Below are positions 8,942 through 17,163 of a DNA stretch of 64,000 bases, piece after piece. The notes under the pieces are model-generated. The model had not been told where the DNA came from. It worked only from the letters and a program-made list of their open reading frames with translations, and did no database searches. The DNA is taken from positions 30,984-94,983 of the forward strand of contig DBEP01000004.1 of NCBI GenBank assembly GCA_002294045.1, written 5' to 3'. Position numbers and translations under genes: made by a program. Position 1 is the first letter of the stretch, and each line of letters starts with the position of its first letter. This stretch comes from Lachnoclostridium sp. UBA903 (GTDB taxonomy: Bacteria > Bacillota > Clostridia > Lachnospirales > Lachnospiraceae).

Positions 8942-9101
8942 GAGTGTGTTTGAAAAATCATTGCACCGTTCTGAACGCCCCACTTTGCGGTATACTGCGT
9001 TGCAATTTTGGGAGCGTAGTACCACTACGCACCCAAAACCGCTCCTTGTCTCCCACAAATTGAAGCATCCAGCCCGGCACAAGCATTTTTCAAACACACT
9101 C
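8942..9101. repeat. 160-bp TA-flanked miniature inverted-repeat element (family A), intact copy
   Basis: Terminal inverted repeats GAGTGTGTTTGAAAAAT and ATTTTTCAAACACACTC bound an imperfect palindrome. TA lies on both sides (8940-8941 and 9102-9103), as expected for duplication of a TA target by a Tc1/mariner-IS630-type transposase. There is no coding capacity. Immediately left (about 8928-8939), TCAAACACTCTC resembles the outer end of another copy, so this one may have landed beside or inside an older one. It sits upstream of the GH32 operon's binding-protein gene. Confidence 0.85.
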
Positions 9102-9114
9102 TAATGCATTACTG

Positions 9115-9165
9115 AATAAAAGAAGCCGGGCAGTCCGGACTATTTTTGTTTCCGGCTTTTCTCTT
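9115..9165 (-). terminator. Terminator-like hairpin
   Basis: AGAAGCCGG pairs with CCGGCTTTTCT across a 22-nt loop, with T-rich flanks. It is the second hairpin downstream of the response-regulator gene on the minus strand and separates that unit from the GH32 operon. Confidence 0.6.
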
Positions 9166-9247
9166 CAATAATTAAATTATAATAATTTTTATAAAAAATC
9201 TGTATGAAAAAAATGGGTAAAAACTGTACTTTCTGAAACAAAACAAT

Positions 9248-9293
9248 AAAAAAAATGCACACTCAGGTGATATAGAGTGCGCATTTTTACTAT
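9248..9293 (-). terminator. Terminator of response-regulator gene
   Basis: AAAATGCACACTC pairs with GAGTGCGCATTTT around a 10-nt loop, with an A-run on one side and a T-run on the other. It lies 11 bp after the regulator's stop on the minus strand and can act in both directions. Confidence 0.85.
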
Positions 9294-9303
9294 TTCAGGG
9301 CAA

Positions 9304-10905
9304 TTAGATTTTACGGTAAACATTAGGCGTAACATTAAATTTCTTTTTGAAAGCCCGTATAAAATAGCTGAAATCATGATAGCCTACCATTTCTGCCACC
9401 TCATATATTTTATATTTATTTTCTGAAATCAGTTGTTCTGCCTTTGCCATACGGGTATCCAGTAAGATTTCAAGAAAGCTTTTACCCGAATAATTTTTCA
9501 GAAGACGGTTAATATAAGTTTTACTGATTTTAAAGTGTTCCGATAAAGAATCCAGAGAAAGGTCCTGTTTGTAATTGGTCTCAATAAATTCAAGAATATT
9601 CCGGGCGGTTCTTTGATTCCGATCGATTTGCTCCCTCCCGTTTTTAGCGGCAATCAGCCCAAGGGCTTTTTTCAGGTAATCCAGGATGTCATGTCTGGTA
9701 CGGCAGCTCCAGATACGTTCAATGCCATCGGTTAAAAGGGAGTTTTTTTCTTCCCCGAAACGGAAATTTGTGGTTTCACGTCCAAGATATTGAAAACAGC
9801 TAATCAGTAATTCCATGGCTGCATATTTTTCAACTTCTATATCGGTGCAATCCTCAAAAACCTGTGTGACAAATTTTTTTGCGGTTTCAATATTTCCTCT
9901 GGCAACTTCGGAAAACAGGCGCTTTTTCTCACCATCGGTAATATTCCAGGAATTCAGTGTAAAATCAGTCACATCATTATATTCCAAAATGCTGGAAGCG
10001 TCCCCCATATAAGCACTTTGTTCACAAGCTTCCACGGCCTGATGATATGCCGTGTTCATATTATAAGGGTCCGTTTTGACCTGGCTGATACCAAAAGAAA
10101 TCTCTGTACGGATTATATCTGCAATATTCTGCTGAATCAGTTCGCAGGCCTGTATGCAATGACCGGTACAATCGGTATCTTCAATAATCTTTGGAAATAC
10201 CGTAACAAAACAGTATCCGAGAGTATCCGTTTCAGAGAAAACCTGAATGCAGTGAACCTTCATGAATTCTTCACAGATATTACGGACAATGAAATCTGCA
10301 AGTCCTGGTTCCAGTCCGGAGATATGCTCCGTATCCGGGTTCTGAAGACGTGCATAGATAAATACATATTTTTCGATTTTTAGATTGAGCAGGTTCATAC
10401 GGACTGCCATATCCTTGCGGTCTTTCAGGCGGCCGTAAATCAAATCGGACAGAAGTTTGCTGCGGACCATGGGAAGCGTCTGCTGATAGCGCTTTCTCAG
10501 TTCGGAATAATCCTGCTGATTTTTATTTCGTTCCCGGATTCTGATGCAGACTTTTTCAATAATGGAATGCATTTCCCGAAAATTTACCGGTTTTAATAAA
10601 TATTCACATACACCAATGCGGAGAGCCTGCTGTGCAAAGGAAAAATTATCATATCCGGTAAGAAGAATAATTTCTGTTTCCGGATGCAGGGATTTAACCT
10701 GCCTGGCAAATTCCAGGCCGTCCATACCGGGCATTTTAATATCGCTTAATATAATGTCAGGCCGGCATTTTTCCACCAGTTCCAAGCCTTCCTGCCCGTC
10801 TTCGGCCTTTCCGGCGACCAGACATCCGTAGGTATCCCAGGGAAATGAACATAAGCCGTCTAAAATGATATATTCGTCATCAAGTATCAGTACTTTGAGT
10901 TCCAT
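9304..10905 (-). CDS. AraC-type response regulator (YesN-like)
   Basis: 533 residues from the start chosen here: receiver domain (about 1-120, acidic pocket Asp10/Glu11, phosphoacceptor Asp55 in LSDIKMPG), a long middle region and a C-terminal AraC double helix-turn-helix (last 100 residues, ILEFIETNYKQDLSLDSLSE to the end). The frame is open 32 codons further upstream, but ATG at 10905 follows AGGAGGTCGGATA and begins exactly at the receiver fold. It overlaps the kinase gene by 26 bp, so kinase and regulator are coupled. It probably activates the adjacent GH32 transport operon. Confidence 0.93.
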   Translation of the reverse strand: MELKVLILDDEYIILDGLCSFPWDTYGCLVAGKAEDGQEGLELVEKCRPDIILSDIKMPGMDGLEFARQVKSLHPETEIILLTGYDNFSFAQQALRIGVCEYLLKPVNFREMHSIIEKVCIRIRERNKNQQDYSELRKRYQQTLPMVRSKLLSDLIYGRLKDRKDMAVRMNLLNLKIEKYVFIYARLQNPDTEHISGLEPGLADFIVRNICEEFMKVHCIQVFSETDTLGYCFVTVFPKIIEDTDCTGHCIQACELIQQNIADIIRTEISFGISQVKTDPYNMNTAYHQAVEACEQSAYMGDASSILEYNDVTDFTLNSWNITDGEKKRLFSEVARGNIETAKKFVTQVFEDCTDIEVEKYAAMELLISCFQYLGRETTNFRFGEEKNSLLTDGIERIWSCRTRHDILDYLKKALGLIAAKNGREQIDRNQRTARNILEFIETNYKQDLSLDSLSEHFKISKTYINRLLKNYSGKSFLEILLDTRMAKAEQLISENKYKIYEVAEMVGYHDFSYFIRAFKKKFNVTPNVYRKI

Positions 10906-12724
10906 TATCCGACCTCCTGTCAGCAAGTGTTTCTGCACGGGCATATACATCCTCCATATTTTCCTGAAAGGGTATGCGGATTGTGATACATGTCCCTTCA
11001 CCGGGTTCTGAATCTATAGTAAGTCCGTAGTCTTCTCCGTACAGATATTTAAGGCGCTGGTGTACGGCATAGATACCAAGCCGCGTATGAGAAGTAGAAA
11101 CGCTGTTCTGTCCTTCATCCGAAGCCGGCGGACTCAATAAAGTCTGCAGTGTTTTCCGGTACATACCAACTCCCGTATCTTCTATTTTGATAATAACATC
11201 TTTTTCTTCCCGGTATCCTTCTATTTTCAATACGGTTTTCTCCCTGCTTATTTCCACGCTGTGTACAATAGCATTTTCAACCAATGGCTGAATCGTGAGT
11301 TTGGGAATCATCTGCTGCTCAATAGACGGATCGATATCAAATATGGATTCAAAGCGGTCATGGTACCGGGTCTTTTGTATGTAAAGATAATCTTTAACAT
11401 ACCGCAATTCTTTTTCCACCGTAAAAAGCGCCTCATTATTACTAATACTGATACGCAGCAGATTACTTACGGCACTGATCATATCACAGATTTCTTCCCT
11501 GCCTTCCTTATGTGCCAGCCAGTTTATGGTGTCTAAGGCGTTATTAAGAAAGTGAGGGTTAATCTGTGCCTGCAGGGTTTTGAATTCCATTTCTTTGTTT
11601 AGTACGCGGTAGTGGGAAACTTCGTCCAGCAGGGTTTCTATCTTTTGAATGGTAGAGTTGAACACCTGATTCATTTCCCCGAATTCATCCAGACGTTCAT
11701 TTTCCAGCCTGACAGAAAAATCACCTTTTGAAAATTTTTTTAAGGCCCCTACGGTATTATTAATTGGGCGTGTGAAAAAGTAAGACATGATGGCCGAGAG
11801 CAGAATGCTGAACATCAATCCTGTGATAACGGAACCGGCAACGCCGTAATTTAAAGGCAGGACTGCTTTGGTTATTTCACGATCCGGAAGTATGCCTATA
11901 GTTTTCCATCCGGTGTATTCGGATACATAATAAACAATCTGATAGGGATTGCCGTTGATTTCATACCGGAAAGAGTCATCCCAGTTTCTGAACAGTTTTC
12001 CGGCCTGCCGGGTAAGCGCATCTGTCAGTTCGGAATCCTTTCCCAGAATCACACGGTTATCCGCATCCAGCAAAAGAATCTCGCCGGAGGAAGCAAAGTC
12101 CACGTTCTGTTGAATCCGTTTCAGGGCAGACAGACGGATGGAAGAACGAAAAATACCTAAAGATTCCATGGAAAGGATATCTTTGATTTCTTTCAGCACT
12201 TGCAGGCATCCGCTGGAATCAATATCATTGACACATACAATGGCACCCATGTTTTTCCGGGCAGTCTGTTTCAATCCCTCTATGTTTGGAAGGTTTGGCG
12301 CCTGATATTCTACCGAGCAGAAATATTCCTTTCCATTGTTACCGTATATCTCCATGTCCTTCATGTAGATGCTGTTGAACATTTGTACCATCAGACGTTT
12401 GATTTTACGTGTTCCGCTATAATAACCATTTTCTTCATCCGGACTGCTATTGAGCAGTTCTTCCTGCAGTGTGGGGTTAAAAGCCAGATACTCGATTTTA
12501 TTATAGATTAATTCCATGAAGGAATCATAATTTTCCGATACCTGTTTGACTGTTTCTTCAGTCTGCATAACTGCTTTATTTAATATAATGTCAGAGGCAA
12601 TGGAATAGGTAATAGTGCCGGAAATCAGGGAAATCAGGACGGTTGCAAAAAAACAGGACAAGAATAACTTTAAAAAAATTTTCATATTCTTAAATTTTTT
12701 GTTTATAATCAAAAGAAATTTCAA
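10880..12724 (-). CDS. Sensor histidine kinase (YesM-like), TTG start
   Basis: 614 residues: TM1 about 16-40, an extracellular sensing domain to about 290, TM2 295-317, HAMP about 318-370, and a His_kinase domain with phosphoacceptor His391 in QINPHFLNNALD. A C-terminal HATPase domain has an N-box (QPLVENAIVHS) and a G-box (DTGVGM). The initiator is TTG at 12724, eight bases after AGGAGG. An in-frame ATG 13 codons later has no such site. It senses an extracellular cue, presumably the bound sugar, and signals to the overlapping response regulator. Confidence 0.93.
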   Translation of the reverse strand: MKFLLIINKKFKNMKIFLKLFLSCFFATVLISLISGTITYSIASDIILNKAVMQTEETVKQVSENYDSFMELIYNKIEYLAFNPTLQEELLNSSPDEENGYYSGTRKIKRLMVQMFNSIYMKDMEIYGNNGKEYFCSVEYQAPNLPNIEGLKQTARKNMGAIVCVNDIDSSGCLQVLKEIKDILSMESLGIFRSSIRLSALKRIQQNVDFASSGEILLLDADNRVILGKDSELTDALTRQAGKLFRNWDDSFRYEINGNPYQIVYYVSEYTGWKTIGILPDREITKAVLPLNYGVAGSVITGLMFSILLSAIMSYFFTRPINNTVGALKKFSKGDFSVRLENERLDEFGEMNQVFNSTIQKIETLLDEVSHYRVLNKEMEFKTLQAQINPHFLNNALDTINWLAHKEGREEICDMISAVSNLLRISISNNEALFTVEKELRYVKDYLYIQKTRYHDRFESIFDIDPSIEQQMIPKLTIQPLVENAIVHSVEISREKTVLKIEGYREEKDVIIKIEDTGVGMYRKTLQTLLSPPASDEGQNSVSTSHTRLGIYAVHQRLKYLYGEDYGLTIDSEPGEGTCITIRIPFQENMEDVYARAETLADRRSDNGTQSTDT

Positions 12725-12895
12725 TTATTTAACCTCCTGGATAGAACCTTTATCTGCATATCCGTCAAATGGATGTGTAAAAAGGCTCAGATGGATGAAA
12801 GCGGAGTTTCCGTGTTTGCATGTACTCTATAGTATAGCACCAGTTTTTATAACCTGCAATGGAGAAATACACCGACAAAAAATGGTAAATTTCCA

Positions 12896-13057
12896 GAGCG
12901 TTTTTTGTAAAATAATTGCACCGTTCGGAACGCCTCACTTTGCGGAATACTGCGTCGCGATTTTGGAGAGGAGGCACTAACTACGCTCCTGAAATCGCAC
13001 CTTTGTCTCCCACAAAGTGAAGTATCCGGTCCGGCACAAGCATTTTTCAAACGCATC
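12896..13057. repeat. Decayed copy of TA-flanked miniature element (family A)
   Basis: Aligns along its whole length with the intact copies (TTGCACCGTTCGGAACGCC in the left arm, CCGGCACAAGCATTTTTCAA in the right arm), with several substitutions and degraded ends; the flanking TA pair is lost. It is therefore the oldest complete copy in the window. It lies between the divergent kinase gene and the yhaM-like gene. The rest of the 12725-13208 gap holds the promoter at 13084 and nothing else I can recognise. Confidence 0.75.
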
Positions 13058-13083
13058 CCAGGGTATAAAGTTTTTATTAGCGG

Positions 13084-13112
13084 TTGAAAACCGCAGTCTG
13101 CTAAGGTATAAT
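13084..13112 (+). promoter_or_regulatory. Sigma-A promoter for the yhaM-like gene
   Basis: TTGAAA (13084-13089), a 17-bp spacer and a consensus TATAAT (13107-13112). Predicted start point near 13119, about 90 nt before the ATG. Confidence 0.7.
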
Positions 13113-13208
13113 AAATGAGACGATAAAAATCCGGTAGAAGGTTAATGGGAACAGGAAAGAGTTGTTAAAATTTGATATTAAGAAGAGTTAGAAAGGCCGG
13201 GTATTTGA

Positions 13209-14150
13209 ATGAGATATATTGGAGAGCTGAGAGACGGAGAAATGGTTTCTGAAACCTATCTCTGCAAAACAAAACAAATATTGAAAACAAAGGCAGGAAA
13301 GAATTATTATTCTCTACTATTGCAGGATAAATCAGGAACATTAGACGCTAAAATATGGGAACTGTCCGCTGGCATAGATCATTTTGAAGCCATGGAGTAT
13401 ATCCGTGTGGACGGACAGGTGATATGCTATCAGGGGTCACTGCAGCTAAATATTAAGAGGGTAAGAAAAAGCCAGGAGGGAGAATATGATCCAACGGATT
13501 TTGTCCCTACTACGGCTAAGAATATAGATGGGATGTACAGCGAATTGCTGAAATACATCAGTTCAATGGAGCAGCCCCATTTAAGAAAGCTGACAGAAAG
13601 CTTTTTTGTTGAAGACAAGAATTTTATTGCTAAATTCAAGAAACATTCTGCAGCTAAAAGTGTACATCATGGTTTTGTCGGAGGTTTATTGGAACATACT
13701 TTAAGCGTAGTGAAGTTATGCGATTGTTTTGCATGCAATTACCCTGCAATAAACCGGGATTTGTTAATTACGGCAGCCATTTTCCATGATATCGGCAAGA
13801 TGGAGGAATTGTCGTCCTTTCCGGAAAATGATTATACGGATGAAGGGCAATTATTAGGACATATCTATATGGGCACGGAAATTGTGGGAGCCAGAATCCG
13901 GACCATTCCGGACTTTCCGGTAACGTTGGCTTCGGAGTTAAAGCATTGTATATTGGCACATCACGGCGAACTGGAATACGGCTCACCGAAAAAGCCGGCT
14001 ATTATAGAAGCCCTGGCTTTGAACTTTGCCGATAATACGGATGCGAAGCTGCAGACTATGACGGAGCTGTTAAATAACGGAGATGAGAGAGGACCCTGGC
14101 TGGGACTGAGCCGTTTATTTGAATCCAATATCAGGAAGACAACGCTTTAA
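13209..14150 (+). CDS. yhaM: 3'-5' exoribonuclease, YhaM family
   Basis: 313 residues in the YhaM layout. An N-terminal OB fold for nucleic-acid binding (about 15-90, KNYYSLLLQDKSGTLDAKIW) is followed by an HD metal-dependent phosphohydrolase domain: His pair in VHHGFVGGLLEHT, HD in AIFHDIGKMEE, and HH in ILAHHGELEYGSP. These provide the metal ligands. Length matches B. subtilis YhaM. The role is RNA 3'-end trimming in the cytoplasm. It stands as its own unit behind a good promoter and next to rlmD. Confidence 0.9.
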   Translation: MRYIGELRDGEMVSETYLCKTKQILKTKAGKNYYSLLLQDKSGTLDAKIWELSAGIDHFEAMEYIRVDGQVICYQGSLQLNIKRVRKSQEGEYDPTDFVPTTAKNIDGMYSELLKYISSMEQPHLRKLTESFFVEDKNFIAKFKKHSAAKSVHHGFVGGLLEHTLSVVKLCDCFACNYPAINRDLLITAAIFHDIGKMEELSSFPENDYTDEGQLLGHIYMGTEIVGARIRTIPDFPVTLASELKHCILAHHGELEYGSPKKPAIIEALALNFADNTDAKLQTMTELLNNGDERGPWLGLSRLFESNIRKTTL

Positions 14151-14234
14151 GAGGCGGGCGGCTTACGGCGGCCTGTTTTGAAAGGAAGGACGCCAGATTA
14201 GGTACGGCTGCCGTGCGATTGAAAGTGAGTGGGA

Positions 14235-15599
14235 ATGTTAATAAATAAAAATGACGAATTGATCGTTGAAATAGAGGATATTGGTTCAGAGGGAGAAGGT
14301 ATCGGCAAATTCCAGGGATACACTTTATTTGTAAAAAACGCCTTGCCTGGCGATAAAGTAAAAGTTAAGACAATGAAGTGTAAAAAGAATTACGGATACG
14401 CCAGATTGATGGAAGTAATCGAAGCCTCCCCTTACCGGGTCAATCCCAGATGCAATATTGCGGGTAAATGCGGCGGCTGCAGCCTCCAGCACCTGGATTA
14501 TGAACGTCAGCTGGAATATAAGCAGAATAAAGTGAAAAACTGCCTGGAGAGAATAGGCGGTTTTAAGGATGAAATAATTCTTGAACCGATTATCGGTATG
14601 GACGAGCCTTATAATTACAGGAACAAGGCCCAGTTTCCCGTAAGCCGGGATAAAGACGGAAAGGTTGTAATCGGTTTTTATGCCGGAAGAACCCATTCTA
14701 TCATAGATACCTCCCATTGTCACATCCAGGCTGAGGAAAATGACAAGATAATTGAAGCCATACGCTCCTTTCTGGAAGAATACCGGATCAGTATTTATGA
14801 TGAAGAAAAGCATGAAGGGCTGGTGCGCCATATTTTAACCAGGGTTGGTTTTATTACCGGTGAAATTATGGTCTGTATAGTTATAAACGGAACGGACCTT
14901 CCCCATAAGGAGAAGCTGGCGGAAAGCTTAAGTAAAATTTCCGGAATGACCAGTATCAGCCTTAATATAAATAAAGCAAAGACCAATGTGATTTTAGGAG
15001 ATAGAGTTATCAGCCTGTGGGGAAAGCCCTTTATTACGGATTATATCGGAGATATTAAGTATCAGATTTCCCCTCTGTCCTTCTATCAGGTAAATCCCAG
15101 GCAGACTAAAATATTATATGAGACGGCCCTTAACTATGCCGAGCTGCATGGCAGCGAAACAGTGTGGGATTTATACTGCGGAATCGGCACCATATCCTTG
15201 TTTTTAGCCGGAAGGGCAAAGCAGGTATACGGAGTGGAGATTATACCCCAGGCCATAGAAGATGCCAAAAGAAATGCGGAAATCAACAACATTAAAAATG
15301 CTGAATTTTTCGTAGGGGCAGCAGAAGAAATTCTGCCTCAAAAATATAAGGATGAAAATATACGAGCGGATGTCATAGTAGTAGATCCTCCAAGAAAAGG
15401 CTGTGAAGAAAGCCTGCTTAATACTATTGTTCAAATGGCGCCCCAAAGAATAGTATACGTATCCTGTGACCCCGCAACCCTGGCCAGGGATTTGCGATAT
15501 CTCTGCGACAGGGGTTATGCGATTGGAAAGGTGCAGGCAGTGGACCAATTTGCGCATAGTGTGCACGTGGAAACAGTCGTGGAGCTTGAAAGGCGATAA
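14235..15599 (+). CDS. rlmD: 23S rRNA uracil-C5 methyltransferase, RlmD/RumA family
   Basis: About 454 residues. TRAM RNA-binding domain (first 65), then the iron-sulfur cysteines C-x5-C-x2-C in RCNIAGKCGGCSLQ, with a fourth Cys in DTSHCHIQ. The SAM-binding motif is DLYCGIGTISLFLA, the following DPPRKGCEESLL loop is present, and the catalytic Cys lies in YVSCDPATLARDL. It adds a methyl group to C5 of uridine in 23S rRNA; Firmicute homologues may modify two positions (RlmCD). I start at ATG 14235; a GTG two codons earlier (14229) is also possible. Confidence 0.92.
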   Translation: MLINKNDELIVEIEDIGSEGEGIGKFQGYTLFVKNALPGDKVKVKTMKCKKNYGYARLMEVIEASPYRVNPRCNIAGKCGGCSLQHLDYERQLEYKQNKVKNCLERIGGFKDEIILEPIIGMDEPYNYRNKAQFPVSRDKDGKVVIGFYAGRTHSIIDTSHCHIQAEENDKIIEAIRSFLEEYRISIYDEEKHEGLVRHILTRVGFITGEIMVCIVINGTDLPHKEKLAESLSKISGMTSISLNINKAKTNVILGDRVISLWGKPFITDYIGDIKYQISPLSFYQVNPRQTKILYETALNYAELHGSETVWDLYCGIGTISLFLAGRAKQVYGVEIIPQAIEDAKRNAEINNIKNAEFFVGAAEEILPQKYKDENIRADVIVVDPPRKGCEESLLNTIVQMAPQRIVYVSCDPATLARDLRYLCDRGYAIGKVQAVDQFAHSVHVETVVELERR

Positions 15600-15646
15600 A
15601 ACGCGATTATATTAATGATTTAATGGATTTTATGGAGGAAATAGTG

Positions 15647-16516
15647 ATGAGAAAGAAAACATTACGATTGGTTTATCCAGAGTGGCATGGTGGCGTGAAT
15701 TCAAACTATGTTTTTGGATCAAGGCTGCTTGCACACATTGCACCACCAAGTAATACAGATGAAATTGTCCAAATAGAAGTGGCAACAGACTTTGACGCCC
15801 CTGTTGCTGCTGTAGATGGTGTTGATTTTGGTGGAGTAATTTTGAATACGATAAAGCAAACAAGGGATGTTCTGAATAAAAAGAATCCAGATCGGGTGAT
15901 TGTATTTGGTGGGGATTGTTCAGTATCACAAGTTCCCTTTGACTACTTAAGTGGAAAGTACGGAGACACGATGGGAATCCTCTGGTTTGATGCACATCCA
16001 GATATGGCAAATGTCCAGTATACCTCGCACTTTCATGAAATGACACTCTCAAACTTATTGGGGCAAAATCCACAGTCAGAGTTGACAAAGACGTATCATC
16101 CTGTTGCTAAAGAACGAGTATTGCTTGCAGGCTTGATTGAGGAAAGACTACGACCTTTGGATATGGCTTGTAAAAATCTTAATCTGAAAATTGCTTCTCC
16201 AGAAGAACTGCAAAAGAGTAGTTCTTCCATCCACGAATGGATACAACTAGAAGGCATTCGATATCTTGCTGTTCATTGGGACTTGGATGTACTTTCACCT
16301 GTTGATTTCAGGTCGATTTATCCAGCAGAGCCATATACTAATCCAGAGGAGTTCCCTGCTGCTGTTGGAAGAATGAGATTACAAGAAGTGAAGAGAGTTT
16401 TGAAAGATGCTTCTGAGGTGGCAGAAATTGTCGGCTTGAGTATTACCGAACATCTGCCTTGGGATGCATTTAATCTTAGAAAGACGCTTTCTGAAATTTC
16501 GATATTCGAACCTTAA
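15647..16516 (+). CDS. Arginase-fold (ureohydrolase family) protein with variant metal site
   Basis: 289 residues with the three ureohydrolase signatures, two of them altered. GGDCSVS replaces GGDHS, so the first Mn-ligand His is Cys. WFDAHPDMAN is intact. HWDLDVLSP keeps the two Asp ligands but has Ser where DP is usual. It could still hydrolyse a guanidino or formimino compound or may have a changed metal requirement. The ATG at 15647 follows TGGAGGAAATAGTG; the frame is open eight codons earlier. Codon choice (many T/A-ending codons) differs somewhat from rlmD, which may indicate acquisition. Confidence 0.8.
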   Translation: MRKKTLRLVYPEWHGGVNSNYVFGSRLLAHIAPPSNTDEIVQIEVATDFDAPVAAVDGVDFGGVILNTIKQTRDVLNKKNPDRVIVFGGDCSVSQVPFDYLSGKYGDTMGILWFDAHPDMANVQYTSHFHEMTLSNLLGQNPQSELTKTYHPVAKERVLLAGLIEERLRPLDMACKNLNLKIASPEELQKSSSSIHEWIQLEGIRYLAVHWDLDVLSPVDFRSIYPAEPYTNPEEFPAAVGRMRLQEVKRVLKDASEVAEIVGLSITEHLPWDAFNLRKTLSEISIFEP

Positions 16517-16553
16517 TCATTGAGAAAAATTTCAATTTAAAAAGAGGTATCCA

Positions 16554-17049
16554 TTGGTAAATGGAATTAAAAATATTCTTGATACTGCAAGATATAATGC
16601 AGCAAGAGCAGTGAATAATGAACTGATATCAAAAGGGCTGTTGCAAAATAGTCAAATTACTGAACTTGTGGGAGAATATGATTTATATTTCTTGAATTTT
16701 GTTTTAAGTCGCGCGAATAAACGGCTCCATTCTCTTTCTTGGAGCCATTCGCGCATACTTTTCACAAAATATCTGCGAAATATAAATCATATTCTCCCAC
16801 AAGTGAGATACATTTTAATTTTGCAACAGCCTCTTGAGTTAGTCCCATTAGTGTGAATTGTTAAGCATTTCAGATAAGGATAAACGTAGTTTTTATCAAA
16901 ATGAGGCAATAAATTCAAACTGGTCAGTAAGAGAAATGAAAAGGCAGATAAATACTTCCTTATATGTAAGATTGCTGTTTTCAAAAGGAGATATTAACAG
17001 ACAGGAAGTGTTAAAATTAGCTGCTAAGGGTATTGAATCCTTCTTATAA
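16554..17049 (+). pseudogene. DUF1016/YhcG-family nuclease gene, interrupted by a miniature element
   Basis: The 5' part (16554-16634, TTG start after AAAGAGGTATCCA) encodes VNGIKNILDTARYNAARAVN, like the N-terminal domain of DUF1016/YhcG proteins. After the palindromic element at 16635-16833, the 3' part (about 16858-17049) encodes RSFYQNEAINSNWSVREMKR and QINTSLYVRLLFSK, the characteristic RSFY...NWS.RELKRQI block of the same family. The intervening residues and the C-terminal PD-(D/E)XK nuclease domain are missing, so it is a broken and internally deleted gene. The family is often linked to defence or restriction loci. Confidence 0.75.
16635..16833. mobile_element. 199-bp palindromic miniature element with IS-like ends (family B)
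   Basis: The left end GGGCTGTTGCAAAAT and the right end ATTTTGCAACAGCCTC are inverted repeats. Further in, ACTTGTGGGAGAATATGATT pairs with its reverse complement near 16784-16803. A central hairpin holds CGGCTCCATTCT against AGGAGCC-like sequence. The termini resemble those of transposases with GGCTGTTGCAAA ends and match the element at the right edge of the window (63859). It has no coding capacity and interrupts the YhcG-like gene. Confidence 0.8.
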
Positions 17050-17111
17050 GTTATAAATACAGGTAAAGTTTTTGGCTCTTTGCCATAGAATTACCCCCCC
17101 TATATTTAATT

Positions 17112-17162
17112 TTACCCACAGCATTTCTTATACTTTTTCCCGCTTCCGCATAGACACGAATC
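17112..17162 (-). pseudogene. Orphan SEC-C zinc-binding tail
   Basis: Minus-strand codons give PNDSCLCGSGKKYKKCCG followed by a stop at 17112-17114. This is the SEC-C motif (CxCGSGKKYKKCC) found at the C-terminus of SecA and many other proteins. Upstream, the frame runs into the end of the SGNH hydrolase gene in a different register, so only the 3' end of a former gene survives. It marks a recombination junction. Confidence 0.7.
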
Positions 17163-17163
17163 A

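Noticed and set aside
12765..13056. Antisense short frames across 12765-13056
   Set aside because: They coincide with the decayed family A element and lack start signals.
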